A stretch of DNA of 64,000 nt, taken from NCBI GenBank assembly GCA_001898855.1, contig MKVN01000023.1, positions 1 through 64,000 on the forward strand, given 5' to 3'. Source of the stretch: Micrococcales bacterium 73-13. GTDB lineage: Bacteria; Actinomycetota; Actinomycetes; Actinomycetales; Microbacteriaceae. Of the stretch, positions 32,513 to 39,362 are shown one piece after another. Made by a program: the position numbers and the translations under genes. Each line of letters opens with the position of its first letter. Position 1 is the first letter of the stretch. The notes under the pieces were generated by a model. It did not search any database and was not told the origin of the DNA. It was given only the letters and a program-made list of their open reading frames with translations.

Positions 32513-32541
32513 AGTGTGACGGCCGCCCGGCCGCGCGTCAA
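32513..32541 (-). promoter_or_regulatory. Promoter of the leaderless uORF and regulator
   Basis: On the minus strand: TTGACG (32541-32536), exactly 17 nt, CACACT (32518-32513), then six bases and the uORF ATG. The -35 box is the best match to TTGACA seen in the window. It starts 12 nt after the upp stop codon. Confidence 0.65.
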
Positions 32542-32552
32542 CTCGGCGGCGG

Positions 32553-33188
32553 CTACTGCGCCGTGCCGTACAGCCGGTCGCCGGCGTCGCCGAGCCCGGG
32601 GACGATGTACCCCTGGTCGCTGAGCCGCTCGTCGAGGGCGCCGAGGACCACGTCGACGTCGTGCCCGCCGAGCTCCGCCTCGAGCAGCGCGAGCCCCTCC
32701 GGCGCGCCGAGCAGGCAGATCGCGGTGACGTCGGTCGCGCCCCGATCGAGCAGGTACCGGATCGCGGCGAGCATCGAGCCCCCGGTGGCGAGCATGGGGT
32801 CGAGGATGAACGCCTGGCGGCCCGAGAGGTCGTCCGGCAGCCGGGTCGCGTACGTCGTCGGCTGCAGGGTCTGCTCGTCGCGCACCATGCCGAGGAAGCC
32901 GACCTCCGCGGTCGGCACGAGGGCCGTCATGCCGTCGAGCATCCCCAGCCCCGCCCGCAGGATCGGGACCACGAGCGGCCGCGGCGAGGCGATCTGCACC
33001 CCCCGCGTCGGCGCGACCGGCGTGACGATGTCGACCGGCTCGACGCGGACGCGCCGGGTGGCCTCGTAGGCGAGCAGCGTGACCAGCTCCTTGACGAGCG
33101 AGCGGAACGTCGAGGAGGGGGTCGTCGCGTCGCGGAGCACCGTGAGCTTGTGCGTGATCAGCGGGTGATCGGCGACATGGACTCGCAT
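32553..33188 (-). CDS. upp: Uracil phosphoribosyltransferase
   Basis: Pyrimidine salvage: uracil plus PRPP gives UMP. It has 211 residues, full length. [20 protein letters not shown] at the N-terminus, [15 protein letters not shown], the PRPP loop [14 protein letters not shown] and the uracil-binding [17 protein letters not shown] at the end are all diagnostic. A -10 box TAGGGT (33195-33200, this strand) ends 6 nt before ATG. Only 12 bp separate it from divergent tadA. Confidence 0.97.
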   Translation of the reverse strand: MRVHVADHPLITHKLTVLRDATTPSSTFRSLVKELVTLLAYEATRRVRVEPVDIVTPVAPTRGVQIASPRPLVVPILRAGLGMLDGMTALVPTAEVGFLGMVRDEQTLQPTTYATRLPDDLSGRQAFILDPMLATGGSMLAAIRYLLDRGATDVTAICLLGAPEGLALLEAELGGHDVDVVLGALDERLSDQGYIVPGLGDAGDRLYGTAQ

Positions 33189-33200
33189 AGGCTCACCCTA
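33188..33200. promoter_or_regulatory. Interlocked divergent leaderless promoters of upp and tadA
   Basis: Plus-strand TAGGCT (33188-33193) is 7 nt before the tadA ATG and begins inside the upp start codon. Minus-strand TAGGGT (33195-33200) is 6 nt before the upp ATG and ends next to the tadA ATG. The -35 boxes must lie inside the opposite coding sequences, and the two promoters cannot be occupied together. Confidence 0.55.
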
Positions 33201-33653
33201 ATGGACCGCTATCGAGCCTGGATGGCCGAGGCGCTGGCCGAGGCGAGCGCGGCGGCGGAGGCCGGCGACGTGCCCGTCGGCGCGCTCGTGATCGACCCGG
33301 GAGGGGCGGTGATCGGCCGCGGCCGGAACGCGCGCGAGGCGGGGCACGACCCGACCGCTCACGCCGAGATCGTCGCGATGCGCGCCGCCGCGGCGGCGCT
33401 CCGCGGCTGGCGGCTCGACGGCTGCACGCTCGTCGTCACGCTCGAGCCGTGCACCATGTGCGCGGGCGCCGCGCTCGCGGCGCGGCTGGCGCGGATCGTG
33501 TTCGGCGCGTGGGACGAGAAGGCCGGCGCCGTCGGAGGCCGGATCGACGTGGTGCGCGAGGCGGGGCTGCCGCACGCCGTCGAGGTGGTCGCGGGTGTCG
33601 CCGCGGACGAGAGCTCTGCCATGCTGAGGGAGTTCTTCGAACGGAGGCGATGA
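33201..33653 (+). CDS. tadA: tRNA adenosine(34) deaminase
   Basis: Deaminates A34 of tRNA-Arg(ACG) to inosine. It has 150 residues. The zinc deaminase motif is His54-Ala-Glu56 and Pro83-Cys84-x-x-Cys87. GDVPVGALVID opens the fold and the C-terminal helix SAMLREFFERRR is typical of TadA. Start ATG 33201, likely leaderless. The frame upstream is an antisense shadow of upp. The stop overlaps the MFS gene start. Confidence 0.95.
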   Translation: MDRYRAWMAEALAEASAAAEAGDVPVGALVIDPGGAVIGRGRNAREAGHDPTAHAEIVAMRAAAAALRGWRLDGCTLVVTLEPCTMCAGAALAARLARIVFGAWDEKAGAVGGRIDVVREAGLPHAVEVVAGVAADESSAMLREFFERRR

Positions 33654-35122
33654 TGCCGGGGGATGCGGTGGGGGGCCGAGTCATCGGGCTCGCGATCGCG
33701 GGCGCGGTCGGCGGGTTCCTGTTCGGCTTCGACTCGTCGGTGGTCAACGGCGCGGTCGACGCGATCCAGTACGACTTCGGGCTCGACCCGACCGCGACCG
33801 GCTTCGCCATCGCGATCGCGCTGCTCGGCTGCGCGCTCGGCGCGGAGCTCGCGGGACGGCTCGCCGACCGCTTCGGCCGCGTGCCGGTCATGCTCGTCGG
33901 CGCCGTCCTGTTCCTCGTCTCCTCGATCGGCTCCGGGCTCGCGATCGGGGTCTGGGACCTCATCGTCTGGCGACTGGTCGGCGGCGTCGGCATCGGCATC
34001 GCCTCGGTCGTCGCGCCGGCCTACATCGCGGAGATCTCGCCGAGCCGGGTGCGCGGCCGTTTCGCCTCGCTGCAGCAGCTGGCCATCGTGCTCGGCATCT
34101 TCGCCGCGCTGCTCTCGGACGCGATCTTCGCGAACCTCGCGGGCGGCGCGAACTCGCCGCTGTGGTTCGGGCTCGACGCCTGGCGATGGATGTTCATCGC
34201 CTGCGCCGTCCCGGCGATCGTGTACGGGGGCATCGCGCTCGCGCTGCCCGAGTCGCCGCGCTACCTGGTGAAGGCCGGGCGCGAGGACGAGGCGCGCACG
34301 GTGCTCGCCCGGATCGTCCCCGCCGGGGAGGTCGACACCTCGATCGCCGAGGTCCGCGGCTCGATCGAGCGCGACGCCGGTCAGCAGGGCTCGCTGCGCG
34401 GGCCCGCGCTCGGCCTGCGCCCGATCGTCTGGGTCGGCATCCTGCTGTCGGTCTTCCAGCAGTTCGTCGGGATCAACGTCATCTTCTACTACTCGACCAC
34501 GCTCTGGCGGGCGGTCGGCTTCGCCGAGAGCGACTCGCTGACCATCAGCGTCATCACCTCGGTGACGAACATCCTGGTCACCCTGGTCGCGATCGCCCTC
34601 GTCGACAAGATCGGCCGTCGCCCGCTGCTGATCGGCGGCTCGATCGGCATGGCGGTCGCGCTGACCACCATGGCGGTCGCGTTCTCGCAGGCCACGACCG
34701 GGGAGGCGGGACCGTCGCTGCCGGGCGCGTGGGGGCCGATCGCGCTGGTGGCGGCCAACGTCTTCGTCGTCGCCTTCGGCGCCTCCTGGGGGCCCGTGGT
34801 GTGGGTGCTGCTCGGCGAGATCTTCCCGAACCGCATCCGCGCTCGCGCGCTCGGCGTCGCCGCGGCCGCGCAGTGGGTGGCGAACTTCCTGATCACCGTG
34901 ACCTTCCCGGCGCTGGCCTCCTTCTCGCTGACCTTCGCCTACGGGATGTACGCCGTGTTCGCGGTGCTCTCCCTGCTCTTCGTGCTGACCCGGGTGCCGG
35001 AGACCAAGGGCACCAAGCTCGAGGACGCCGAGCAGCTCCGGCGCCCGGAGCGCCGGCGCGGCGCCGGTCGCCGGAGCCCGGCGGCGGATGCGCCGATCCC
35101 GGATCCGACGCCTCAGGCGTAG
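33650..35122 (+). CDS. Sugar-porter-family MFS transporter
   Basis: 490-residue, 12-helix secondary transporter of the sugar porter group, probably a sugar/proton symporter. Signatures are FLFGFDSSVVNGA (helix 1), RLADRFGRVPVML between helices 2 and 3, PAYIAEISPSRVRGRFASLQQL, PESPRYLVKAGREDEA, QQFVGINVIFYYS in helix 7, and VPETKG at the end. ATG 33650 overlaps tadA; ATG 33653, one codon later, has better spacing to GGAGG and is equally likely. The C-terminus is Arg/Pro-rich and overlaps the convergent membrane-protein gene by 10 bp. Confidence 0.92.
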   Translation: MMPGDAVGGRVIGLAIAGAVGGFLFGFDSSVVNGAVDAIQYDFGLDPTATGFAIAIALLGCALGAELAGRLADRFGRVPVMLVGAVLFLVSSIGSGLAIGVWDLIVWRLVGGVGIGIASVVAPAYIAEISPSRVRGRFASLQQLAIVLGIFAALLSDAIFANLAGGANSPLWFGLDAWRWMFIACAVPAIVYGGIALALPESPRYLVKAGREDEARTVLARIVPAGEVDTSIAEVRGSIERDAGQQGSLRGPALGLRPIVWVGILLSVFQQFVGINVIFYYSTTLWRAVGFAESDSLTISVITSVTNILVTLVAIALVDKIGRRPLLIGGSIGMAVALTTMAVAFSQATTGEAGPSLPGAWGPIALVAANVFVVAFGASWGPVVWVLLGEIFPNRIRARALGVAAAAQWVANFLITVTFPALASFSLTFAYGMYAVFAVLSLLFVLTRVPETKGTKLEDAEQLRRPERRRGAGRRSPAADAPIPDPTPQA

Positions 35123-35472
35123 CTGCGCCAGAGGACGGCGATCAGCAGGTTGACGACCGCCAGGCCGCCGGCGGTGTGGAACCAGGGCGCGATCCTGGCG
35201 TGCTTCGACTTCGCGACCTGCGCGCCGATCGCGGCGCCGAGGATCACGAGGCCGATCACGGCGTGCGTGATGTACTTCGGCCAGTTGAAGCCGTCGTTGC
35301 CGTGCAGCAGGCCGATCAGCGCGATGCCGGTGACCAGCTGCGTGATCGCGCCGCCGAGCACGAGTCCGGTGGAGAACCGGTCCTTCGCGCGCAGCTGCGC
35401 GAAGAAGGTGCCGACGATGGTGGCCATGCCGAGCAGGTGCAGGGCGACCAGGATCGTGATGAGGACTGACAT
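35113..35472 (-). CDS. Small four-helix membrane protein of unknown function
   Basis: 119-residue protein with four hydrophobic segments (about residues 3-25, 35-58, 65-88 and 97-117) and no recognised catalytic motif. AAAGGAA precedes ATG 35472. It begins 10 nt after the stop of the CDF transporter gene, so it is probably co-transcribed with it. Homologues in relatives are annotated only as integral membrane proteins. Confidence 0.8.
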   Translation of the reverse strand: MSVLITILVALHLLGMATIVGTFFAQLRAKDRFSTGLVLGGAITQLVTGIALIGLLHGNDGFNWPKYITHAVIGLVILGAAIGAQVAKSKHARIAPWFHTAGGLAVVNLLIAVLWRSYA

Positions 35473-35482
35473 GCGGTTCCTT

Positions 35483-36472
35483 TCAGTCTGCGGATCTGAT
35501 GACGATCGTGTCCGTCGGGGGAGCCGGGTCCGCGGCGGCGGGGCGCCAGACGTCGGGCTCGAGGTAGATGATCCGGGCGGCGGGCACCGCCTCGCGGACG
35601 GCGCGCTCGATCTCGTCGATCGAGCCGGCCACCTCCGCGAGCATCCGGTCCGCCGGGAAGGCGAGCTTCGCCCCGACCATGAGCTCCTCCGGCCCCACGT
35701 AGAGGGTCTTGAGGTGGATGATCCGGTCGACCGCGGGGTGCGCCTCGACGGCGGCGCGGATCGCGGCCAGGTCCTGCTCGGTCGCCCCCTCGCCGACGAG
35801 CAGGCTGCCCATCTCGACGCCGAGCACGATCGCGACCAGGACGAGCAGCGCGCCGATCGCGAAGGTGCCGATCGCGTCGAAGATCCCGTCGCCGGTGAGC
35901 ACCGTGAGGCCGACCCCGAGCAGGGCGAGGAGCAGGCCGATCAGCGCCGCGACGTCCTCGAGCAGGACGACCGGCAGCTCCGGGGCCTTCGAGCGGCGCA
36001 CGAAGGCGACCCAGGACCGGCCGCCCTTGTGCGGCCTCGACTCGCGGACCGCCGTGGCCAGCGAGAAGGACTCCAGCCCGATCGCGATCACGAGCACCAC
36101 GAGCGGCAGCCACCACCAGAAGGGATCGATCGCCGGCTGGTCGGGGTGCTCCTGGAGGTGGCGCACCTTCTGGTAGCCCTCGTAGAGGGCGAACACGCCG
36201 CCGGCGGAGAACAGGATGATCGCGACGACGAAGGCCGCGACGTAGCGCGAGCGCCCGTAGCCGAACGGGTGCTCGACGTCGGCGTCCCGCCGCGCGCGGC
36301 GCTTGCCGACGAGCAGCAGGAGCTGGTTCGCCGTGTCCGCGACCGAGTGGATCGACTCGGCGAGCATCGACGAGGCGCCGGAGAGCAGGAACGCGACGAA
36401 TTTCGTGATCGCGATGCCGAGATTCGCCGCCAGCGCCGCCAGGATCGCCCTGGTCCCGCCCTCAGCGCTCAT
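35483..36472 (-). CDS. Cation diffusion facilitator family transporter
   Basis: 329-residue proton-coupled divalent-metal exporter of the CDF type. AANLGIAITKFVAFLLSGASSMLAESIHSVADTANQ spans helices 1-2 and contains the metal-site pattern S-x3-E-x2-H-S-x2-D. DVEHPFGYGRSRYVAAF follows in the loop before helix 3. The cytosolic C-terminal domain includes HPAVDRIIHLKTLYVGPEE. The metal (Zn, Mn, Fe) cannot be assigned. A -10 box TAGAAT (36480-36485, this strand) is 7 nt before ATG. Confidence 0.9.
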   Translation of the reverse strand: MSAEGGTRAILAALAANLGIAITKFVAFLLSGASSMLAESIHSVADTANQLLLLVGKRRARRDADVEHPFGYGRSRYVAAFVVAIILFSAGGVFALYEGYQKVRHLQEHPDQPAIDPFWWWLPLVVLVIAIGLESFSLATAVRESRPHKGGRSWVAFVRRSKAPELPVVLLEDVAALIGLLLALLGVGLTVLTGDGIFDAIGTFAIGALLVLVAIVLGVEMGSLLVGEGATEQDLAAIRAAVEAHPAVDRIIHLKTLYVGPEELMVGAKLAFPADRMLAEVAGSIDEIERAVREAVPAARIIYLEPDVWRPAAADPAPPTDTIVIRSAD

Positions 36473-36479
36473 ACCGGCG

Positions 36480-36489
36480 ATTCTAGGAT
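36480..36489. promoter_or_regulatory. Overlapping divergent -10 boxes of CDF transporter and proC
   Basis: ATTCTAGGAT contains TAGAAT on the minus strand (36480-36485) and TAGGAT on the plus strand (36484-36489), sharing two base pairs. Each lies 6 or 7 nt from its start codon, so both mRNAs look leaderless. The gap between the genes is 23 bp. Confidence 0.55.
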
Positions 36490-36495
36490 GGGCCC

Positions 36496-37332
36496 ATGAC
36501 CGAACCGGACGACGCGCTCCCGGCGATCGCCTTCATCGGCGCCGGCTCGATGGGCGGCGCCATCCTGCAGGGCGTCCTCGCCTCGGGCATCCCGGTCGCC
36601 GGCGGCCTCCGCGCGGTGAACCGGACCGAGGCGAAGGCGGCGGCGCTGCGCGCGCTCGGCGTGCTCTCGCTCGCCTACGAGACCGAGGACGATGCGACCG
36701 AGCGGGTGCTCGCCGGCGCCAAGCTCGTCGTGCTCGGGGTGAAGCCGGCCGGCATCCCCGGGCTGCTCGAGGAGATCCGCCCGATGCTCGACCCGGACGC
36801 GGTCGTCGTCTCGATCGCCGCCGGCGTGACGACCGAGCGGATGGAGGCGCTGGTCCCCAACCCCGTGGTGCGCACGATGCCGAACACCCCGGCGACGGTC
36901 GGCCGCGGGGTCACCGGGATCGCGGGCGGCGCCCGGGCGACCGCGTCGATCATCGCGCTCGTGGCGCGCCTCTTCGAGACGGTGGGCTCGGTGCTGGTGG
37001 TGCCCGAGTCCCAGATGGACGCGCTCTCCGCGATCAGCGGCTCCGGCCCGGCGTACGTCTTCCTCCTCGTCGAGCAGCTCGCCGCGGCCGCTCGCCGGCT
37101 CGGCTTCGCCGAGGCGGAGGCGCGCACCCTCGCCGAGGGCACCTTCGTCGGCGCCGGCGCCCTGCTGGCCGCGAGCGGCGAGGACCCGGCGGAGCTGCGC
37201 CGTCGCGTGACGAGCCCGAACGGCACCACGGAGCGGGCGATCGCGGTGCTCGAGGAGGCGGATCTCGCCGGGATCCTCGAGCGCGCGGCCCTCGCGGCCG
37301 TCGCCCGCGCCCGCGAGCTCGCCGCCGGCTGA
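36496..37332 (+). CDS. proC: Pyrroline-5-carboxylate reductase
   Basis: Last step of proline synthesis. It has 278 residues: the Rossmann FIGAGSMGGAIL at the N-terminus, LGVKPAGIPGLLEEI, RTMPNTPATVGRGVTGI and the C-terminal ISGSGPAYVFLLVEQLAAAA plus RRRVTSPNGTTERAI, the proline-binding signature. The start ATG 36496 is preceded by TAGGAT at 6 nt. Confidence 0.97.
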   Translation: MTEPDDALPAIAFIGAGSMGGAILQGVLASGIPVAGGLRAVNRTEAKAAALRALGVLSLAYETEDDATERVLAGAKLVVLGVKPAGIPGLLEEIRPMLDPDAVVVSIAAGVTTERMEALVPNPVVRTMPNTPATVGRGVTGIAGGARATASIIALVARLFETVGSVLVVPESQMDALSAISGSGPAYVFLLVEQLAAAARRLGFAEAEARTLAEGTFVGAGALLAASGEDPAELRRRVTSPNGTTERAIAVLEEADLAGILERAALAAVARARELAAG

Positions 37333-37435
37333 GGCGCGTCCCACGGCCCGTCCGCCGATGCGGGCGATCACCGGAGGAGGGGGAGCGGGGAAGCGGAGTA
37401 TGGCCGAAGCCGCATACGCGTTCTACCCTGATGCA

Positions 37436-37918
37436 ATGGCGGACATCTTCGACGTGCTCTCGGACGCGACCCGGCGGGACCTGCTCGCGCGACTGCTCAG
37501 GGACGGCGAGCTCTCGGTGGGCGCGCTCGTCGAGCAGACGGAGCTCAGCCAGCCGACCGTGTCCAAGCACCTCCGGGTGCTGCGCGACCAGGGGCTCGTG
37601 GTGGTCCGCGAGGAGGCGCAGCACCGCTACTACCGGCTGGACGCCGCGCCGCTCGCGGAGGTCGCGGACTGGCTCGCGGCGTTCCGGCCCGCGGAGCCGG
37701 CGGCGCGCCGCCAGGCCGCCTCCGACGCGGCGCCCATCATCGCCTGGTCCGGCGCGGGCGCCGGCGAGCAGCTCGGCCGCGCCGCCGCGACGACGGTGCA
37801 CCAGGCGCTCGCCGTGCTGCAGGCGCTCCGCGACGCGACCGAGGAGACGCGGGAGCGGATCGCGAACGCGGCGGAGATGGTGAAGCAGGTCTTGCCCGTG
37901 AACGCTGGCGAGCAGTAG
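37436..37918 (+). CDS. ArsR-family transcriptional regulator
   Basis: 160-residue protein. The N-terminal winged helix reads MADIFDVLSDATRRDLLARLL, then ELSQPTVSKHLRVLRDQGLVVV and AQHRYYRLDAAPL. No metal-binding CxC motif is present. A C-terminal Ala-rich helical part of about 75 residues ends near EMVKQVLPVN. ATG 37436 is selected because -10 TACCCT (37424-37429) ends 6 nt before it; an in-frame ATG at 37400 would add 12 residues. Homologues sit next to proC and a BldC-like gene in related genomes. Confidence 0.85.
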   Translation: MADIFDVLSDATRRDLLARLLRDGELSVGALVEQTELSQPTVSKHLRVLRDQGLVVVREEAQHRYYRLDAAPLAEVADWLAAFRPAEPAARRQAASDAAPIIAWSGAGAGEQLGRAAATTVHQALAVLQALRDATEETRERIANAAEMVKQVLPVNAGEQ

Positions 37919-37921
37919 CCT
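37892..37921 (+). promoter_or_regulatory. Promoter of the BldC-like gene
   Basis: TTGCCC (37892-37897), 18 nt, TAGCCT (37916-37921). The -10 box contains the ArsR stop codon. The predicted leader of about 50 nt includes TGTCAC-ATC-CGTCACA, a direct repeat of GTCACA-like half sites (37933-37948). Confidence 0.5.
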
Positions 37922-37979
37922 GTATTCACACCTGTCACATCCGTCACAGCTCTCGCTGGCGATCGATCCGGAGGCGACC

Positions 37980-38183
37980 ATGCGCGGCGATCTCTCGAAC
38001 GTCCGCTTCCTCACCGTGGCCGAGGTCGCCGAGCTGATGCGGGTGTCGGTCATGACGGTCTACCGGATGGTGCAGTCGGGCGAGCTGCCCGCGGTGCGCT
38101 TCGGCCGCTCGTACCGGATCCCGGAGGCCGCCGTGGTGGACCTCGTGACGATCCCCGCGGCCCCCTCGCGCAGCGTCGGCTGA
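37980..38183 (+). CDS. Excisionase-type helix-turn-helix protein (BldC-like)
   Basis: 67-residue MerR-like DNA-binding protein: FLTVAEVAELMRVSVMTVYRMVQSGELPAVRFGRSYRIPEAAV is the complete winged-helix unit. BldC of Streptomyces, a developmental regulator, has this size and fold and binds head-to-tail on DNA. The SD CCGGAGG precedes ATG. The target is unknown. Confidence 0.87.
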   Translation: MRGDLSNVRFLTVAEVAELMRVSVMTVYRMVQSGELPAVRFGRSYRIPEAAVVDLVTIPAAPSRSVG

Positions 38184-38218
38184 GACCGGACGGCCGCCGG
38201 GCCCGCGGAGTCCTGCGC

Positions 38219-38224
38219 TAGACT
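38219..38224 (+). promoter_or_regulatory. -10 box of the bS22 gene
   Basis: TAGACT (38219-38224). The predicted start near 38231 gives a leader of about 60 nt containing the tandem hairpins described separately. The -35 region is poor. Confidence 0.45.
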
Positions 38225-38244
38225 CTCGGAGTCTTATTCCCCGA

Positions 38245-38281
38245 GGTTCGCACGAACCCCGACGGGTTCAGTCGACGAACC
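38245..38281 (+). promoter_or_regulatory. Tandem GGTTC/GAACC hairpins in the bS22 leader
   Basis: GGTTC (38245-38249) pairs with GAACC (38254-38258), and a second GGTTC (38265-38269) pairs with GAACC (38277-38281). The second arm touches the GGAGG ribosome-binding site. Because the arms are identical, the first GGTTC could instead pair with the last GAACC, giving alternative folds. Confidence 0.45.
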
Positions 38282-38291
38282 GGAGGCTCCC

Positions 38292-38390
38292 ATGGGCTCT
38301 GTCATCAAGAAGCGCCGCAAGCGGATGGCGAAGAAGAAGCACCGCAAGCTGCTGCGCAAGACCCGGCACCAGCGCCGCAACAAGAAGTAG
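38292..38390 (+). CDS. 30S ribosomal protein bS22 (AURKAIP1/COX24-domain)
   Basis: 32-residue, extremely basic protein: [19 protein letters not shown] and then a second basic stretch ending RRNKK. It matches the small 30S protein bS22 found in mycobacterial ribosome structures near the decoding centre, related to the mitochondrial AURKAIP1/COX24 domain. CGGAGG lies at good distance. The glutaredoxin gene follows after 3 nt. Confidence 0.9.
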   Translation: MGSVIKKRRKRMAKKKHRKLLRKTRHQRRNKK

Positions 38391-38393
38391 GCC

Positions 38394-38639
38394 GTGGCCG
38401 CGCGGCTCGTCACCCTGATCGGCAAGCCGGGCTGCCACCTCTGCGACGACGCGCGCGGCGTCGTCGAGCGGGTCGCCGCCGAGGTCGGCGGCGTCCTGGT
38501 CGAAGAGCGCTCGATCCTCGACGATGCGACGCTGCGCGATCGCTACGCCGAGGAGATCCCGGTGGTGCTCGTCGACGGCGCGCCGCACGCCTACTGGCGG
38601 GTCGACGCCGACCGGCTGCGCGCCGCCCTGATCGGCTGA
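38394..38639 (+). CDS. Glutaredoxin-family protein (DUF836)
   Basis: 81-residue thioredoxin-fold protein from GTG 38394. The redox motif is Cys14-His-Leu-Cys17 in IGKPGCHLCDDAR, and EEIPVVLVDG holds the cis-proline. Its partners are unknown. It lies 3 nt behind the bS22 gene and is probably on the same transcript. Confidence 0.88.
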   Translation: MAARLVTLIGKPGCHLCDDARGVVERVAAEVGGVLVEERSILDDATLRDRYAEEIPVVLVDGAPHAYWRVDADRLRAALIG

Positions 38640-38695
38640 CCGCGCCGCCGCGGATCGCGCTCGCAGGATGGCGCTCGCGCGTCGCCCGCTGCCGC

Positions 38696-38701
38696 TAGAC
38701 T
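38696..38701 (+). promoter_or_regulatory. -10 box of the DUF1508 gene
   Basis: TAGACT (38696-38701), same hexamer as the bS22 promoter. It predicts a leader of about 36 nt that contains CGAGGAAGG upstream of the GTG. Confidence 0.4.
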
Positions 38702-38743
38702 CGCCCCGCAACCGGATGGGACCCCCGAGGAAGGCAGCGCACC

Positions 38744-38935
38744 GTGGCACTGAAGTTCCAGATCGTCAAAGGCAAGAGCGAGAAGCAGCCCTACTTCTTC
38801 CGCATCGTCGCGTCGAACGGGCAGACGCTCGCCGTGAGCGAGAACTACGTCGAGAAGGCGTCGGCGAAGAAGGCGGTGCAGTCGATCATCAAGTCGGCGG
38901 GCGACGCCCAGATCGAGGACCTCTCCGCCAAGTAG
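38744..38935 (+). CDS. YegP-like DUF1508 domain protein
   Basis: 63-residue single-domain protein: KFQIVKGKSEKQPYFFRIVASNGQTLAVSENYVEKASAKKAVQSI is one DUF1508 repeat. Its function is not known in any organism. The start is GTG 38744 with GAGGAAGG upstream. Confidence 0.85.
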   Translation: MALKFQIVKGKSEKQPYFFRIVASNGQTLAVSENYVEKASAKKAVQSIIKSAGDAQIEDLSAK

Positions 38936-38944
38936 CCCGGTCGG

Positions 38945-39322
38945 CTACTCGCCGCTGTCGCCGTCCTCCGGCGGCGCCGGCGGGACGATCCGGAGGCTTC
39001 CGGTCATCGTGCGCTCGATCGCCGCGCGCTCGGTCTGCAGCGAGCTGATCGTCGCGCCGTCGAGCTGTCCGCTGCCGGGGACGAACGCGCTCTCCAGGCC
39101 GGTCTTGGCCTGGACGGCCTCGGCGTAGGCCGCCGCCGCGGACGCCAGCTTGGCGTTCGCGCGCTGCGCCTTCTTCAGCGAGACGCCGCTGCCGGCGGTC
39201 AGCTCGGCGTGCGCCTTGAGCACGCTCGCGAGCTCCTTGCGCGCCCTCCGGATGCGCTTGGACTTCGAGGGGTCTCTGCGGCTCGTTCCGGCGGCGGACG
39301 CGTCCTTGGACTTCGGCGACAT
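38945..39322 (-). CDS. Conserved hypothetical protein, Lys/Ala-rich, helical
   Basis: About 125 residues. A basic N-terminus (MSPKSKDASAAGTSRRDPSKSKRI) leads to a long predicted helix (ELASVLKAHAELTAGSGVSLKKAQ), then an acidic Pro-rich end. ATG 39322 is preferred because CATGAT, used as -10 elsewhere, lies 7 nt before it; ATG 39334 is in frame and possible. It is downstream of aspS, about 40 nt away, on the same strand. Not recognised. Confidence 0.6.
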   Translation of the reverse strand: MSPKSKDASAAGTSRRDPSKSKRIRRARKELASVLKAHAELTAGSGVSLKKAQRANAKLASAAAAYAEAVQAKTGLESAFVPGSGQLDGATISSLQTERAAIERTMTGSLRIVPPAPPEDGDSGE

Positions 39323-39362
39323 GGCGCACATCATGCACCATGAAGGTGAACCGGCGGACCGG

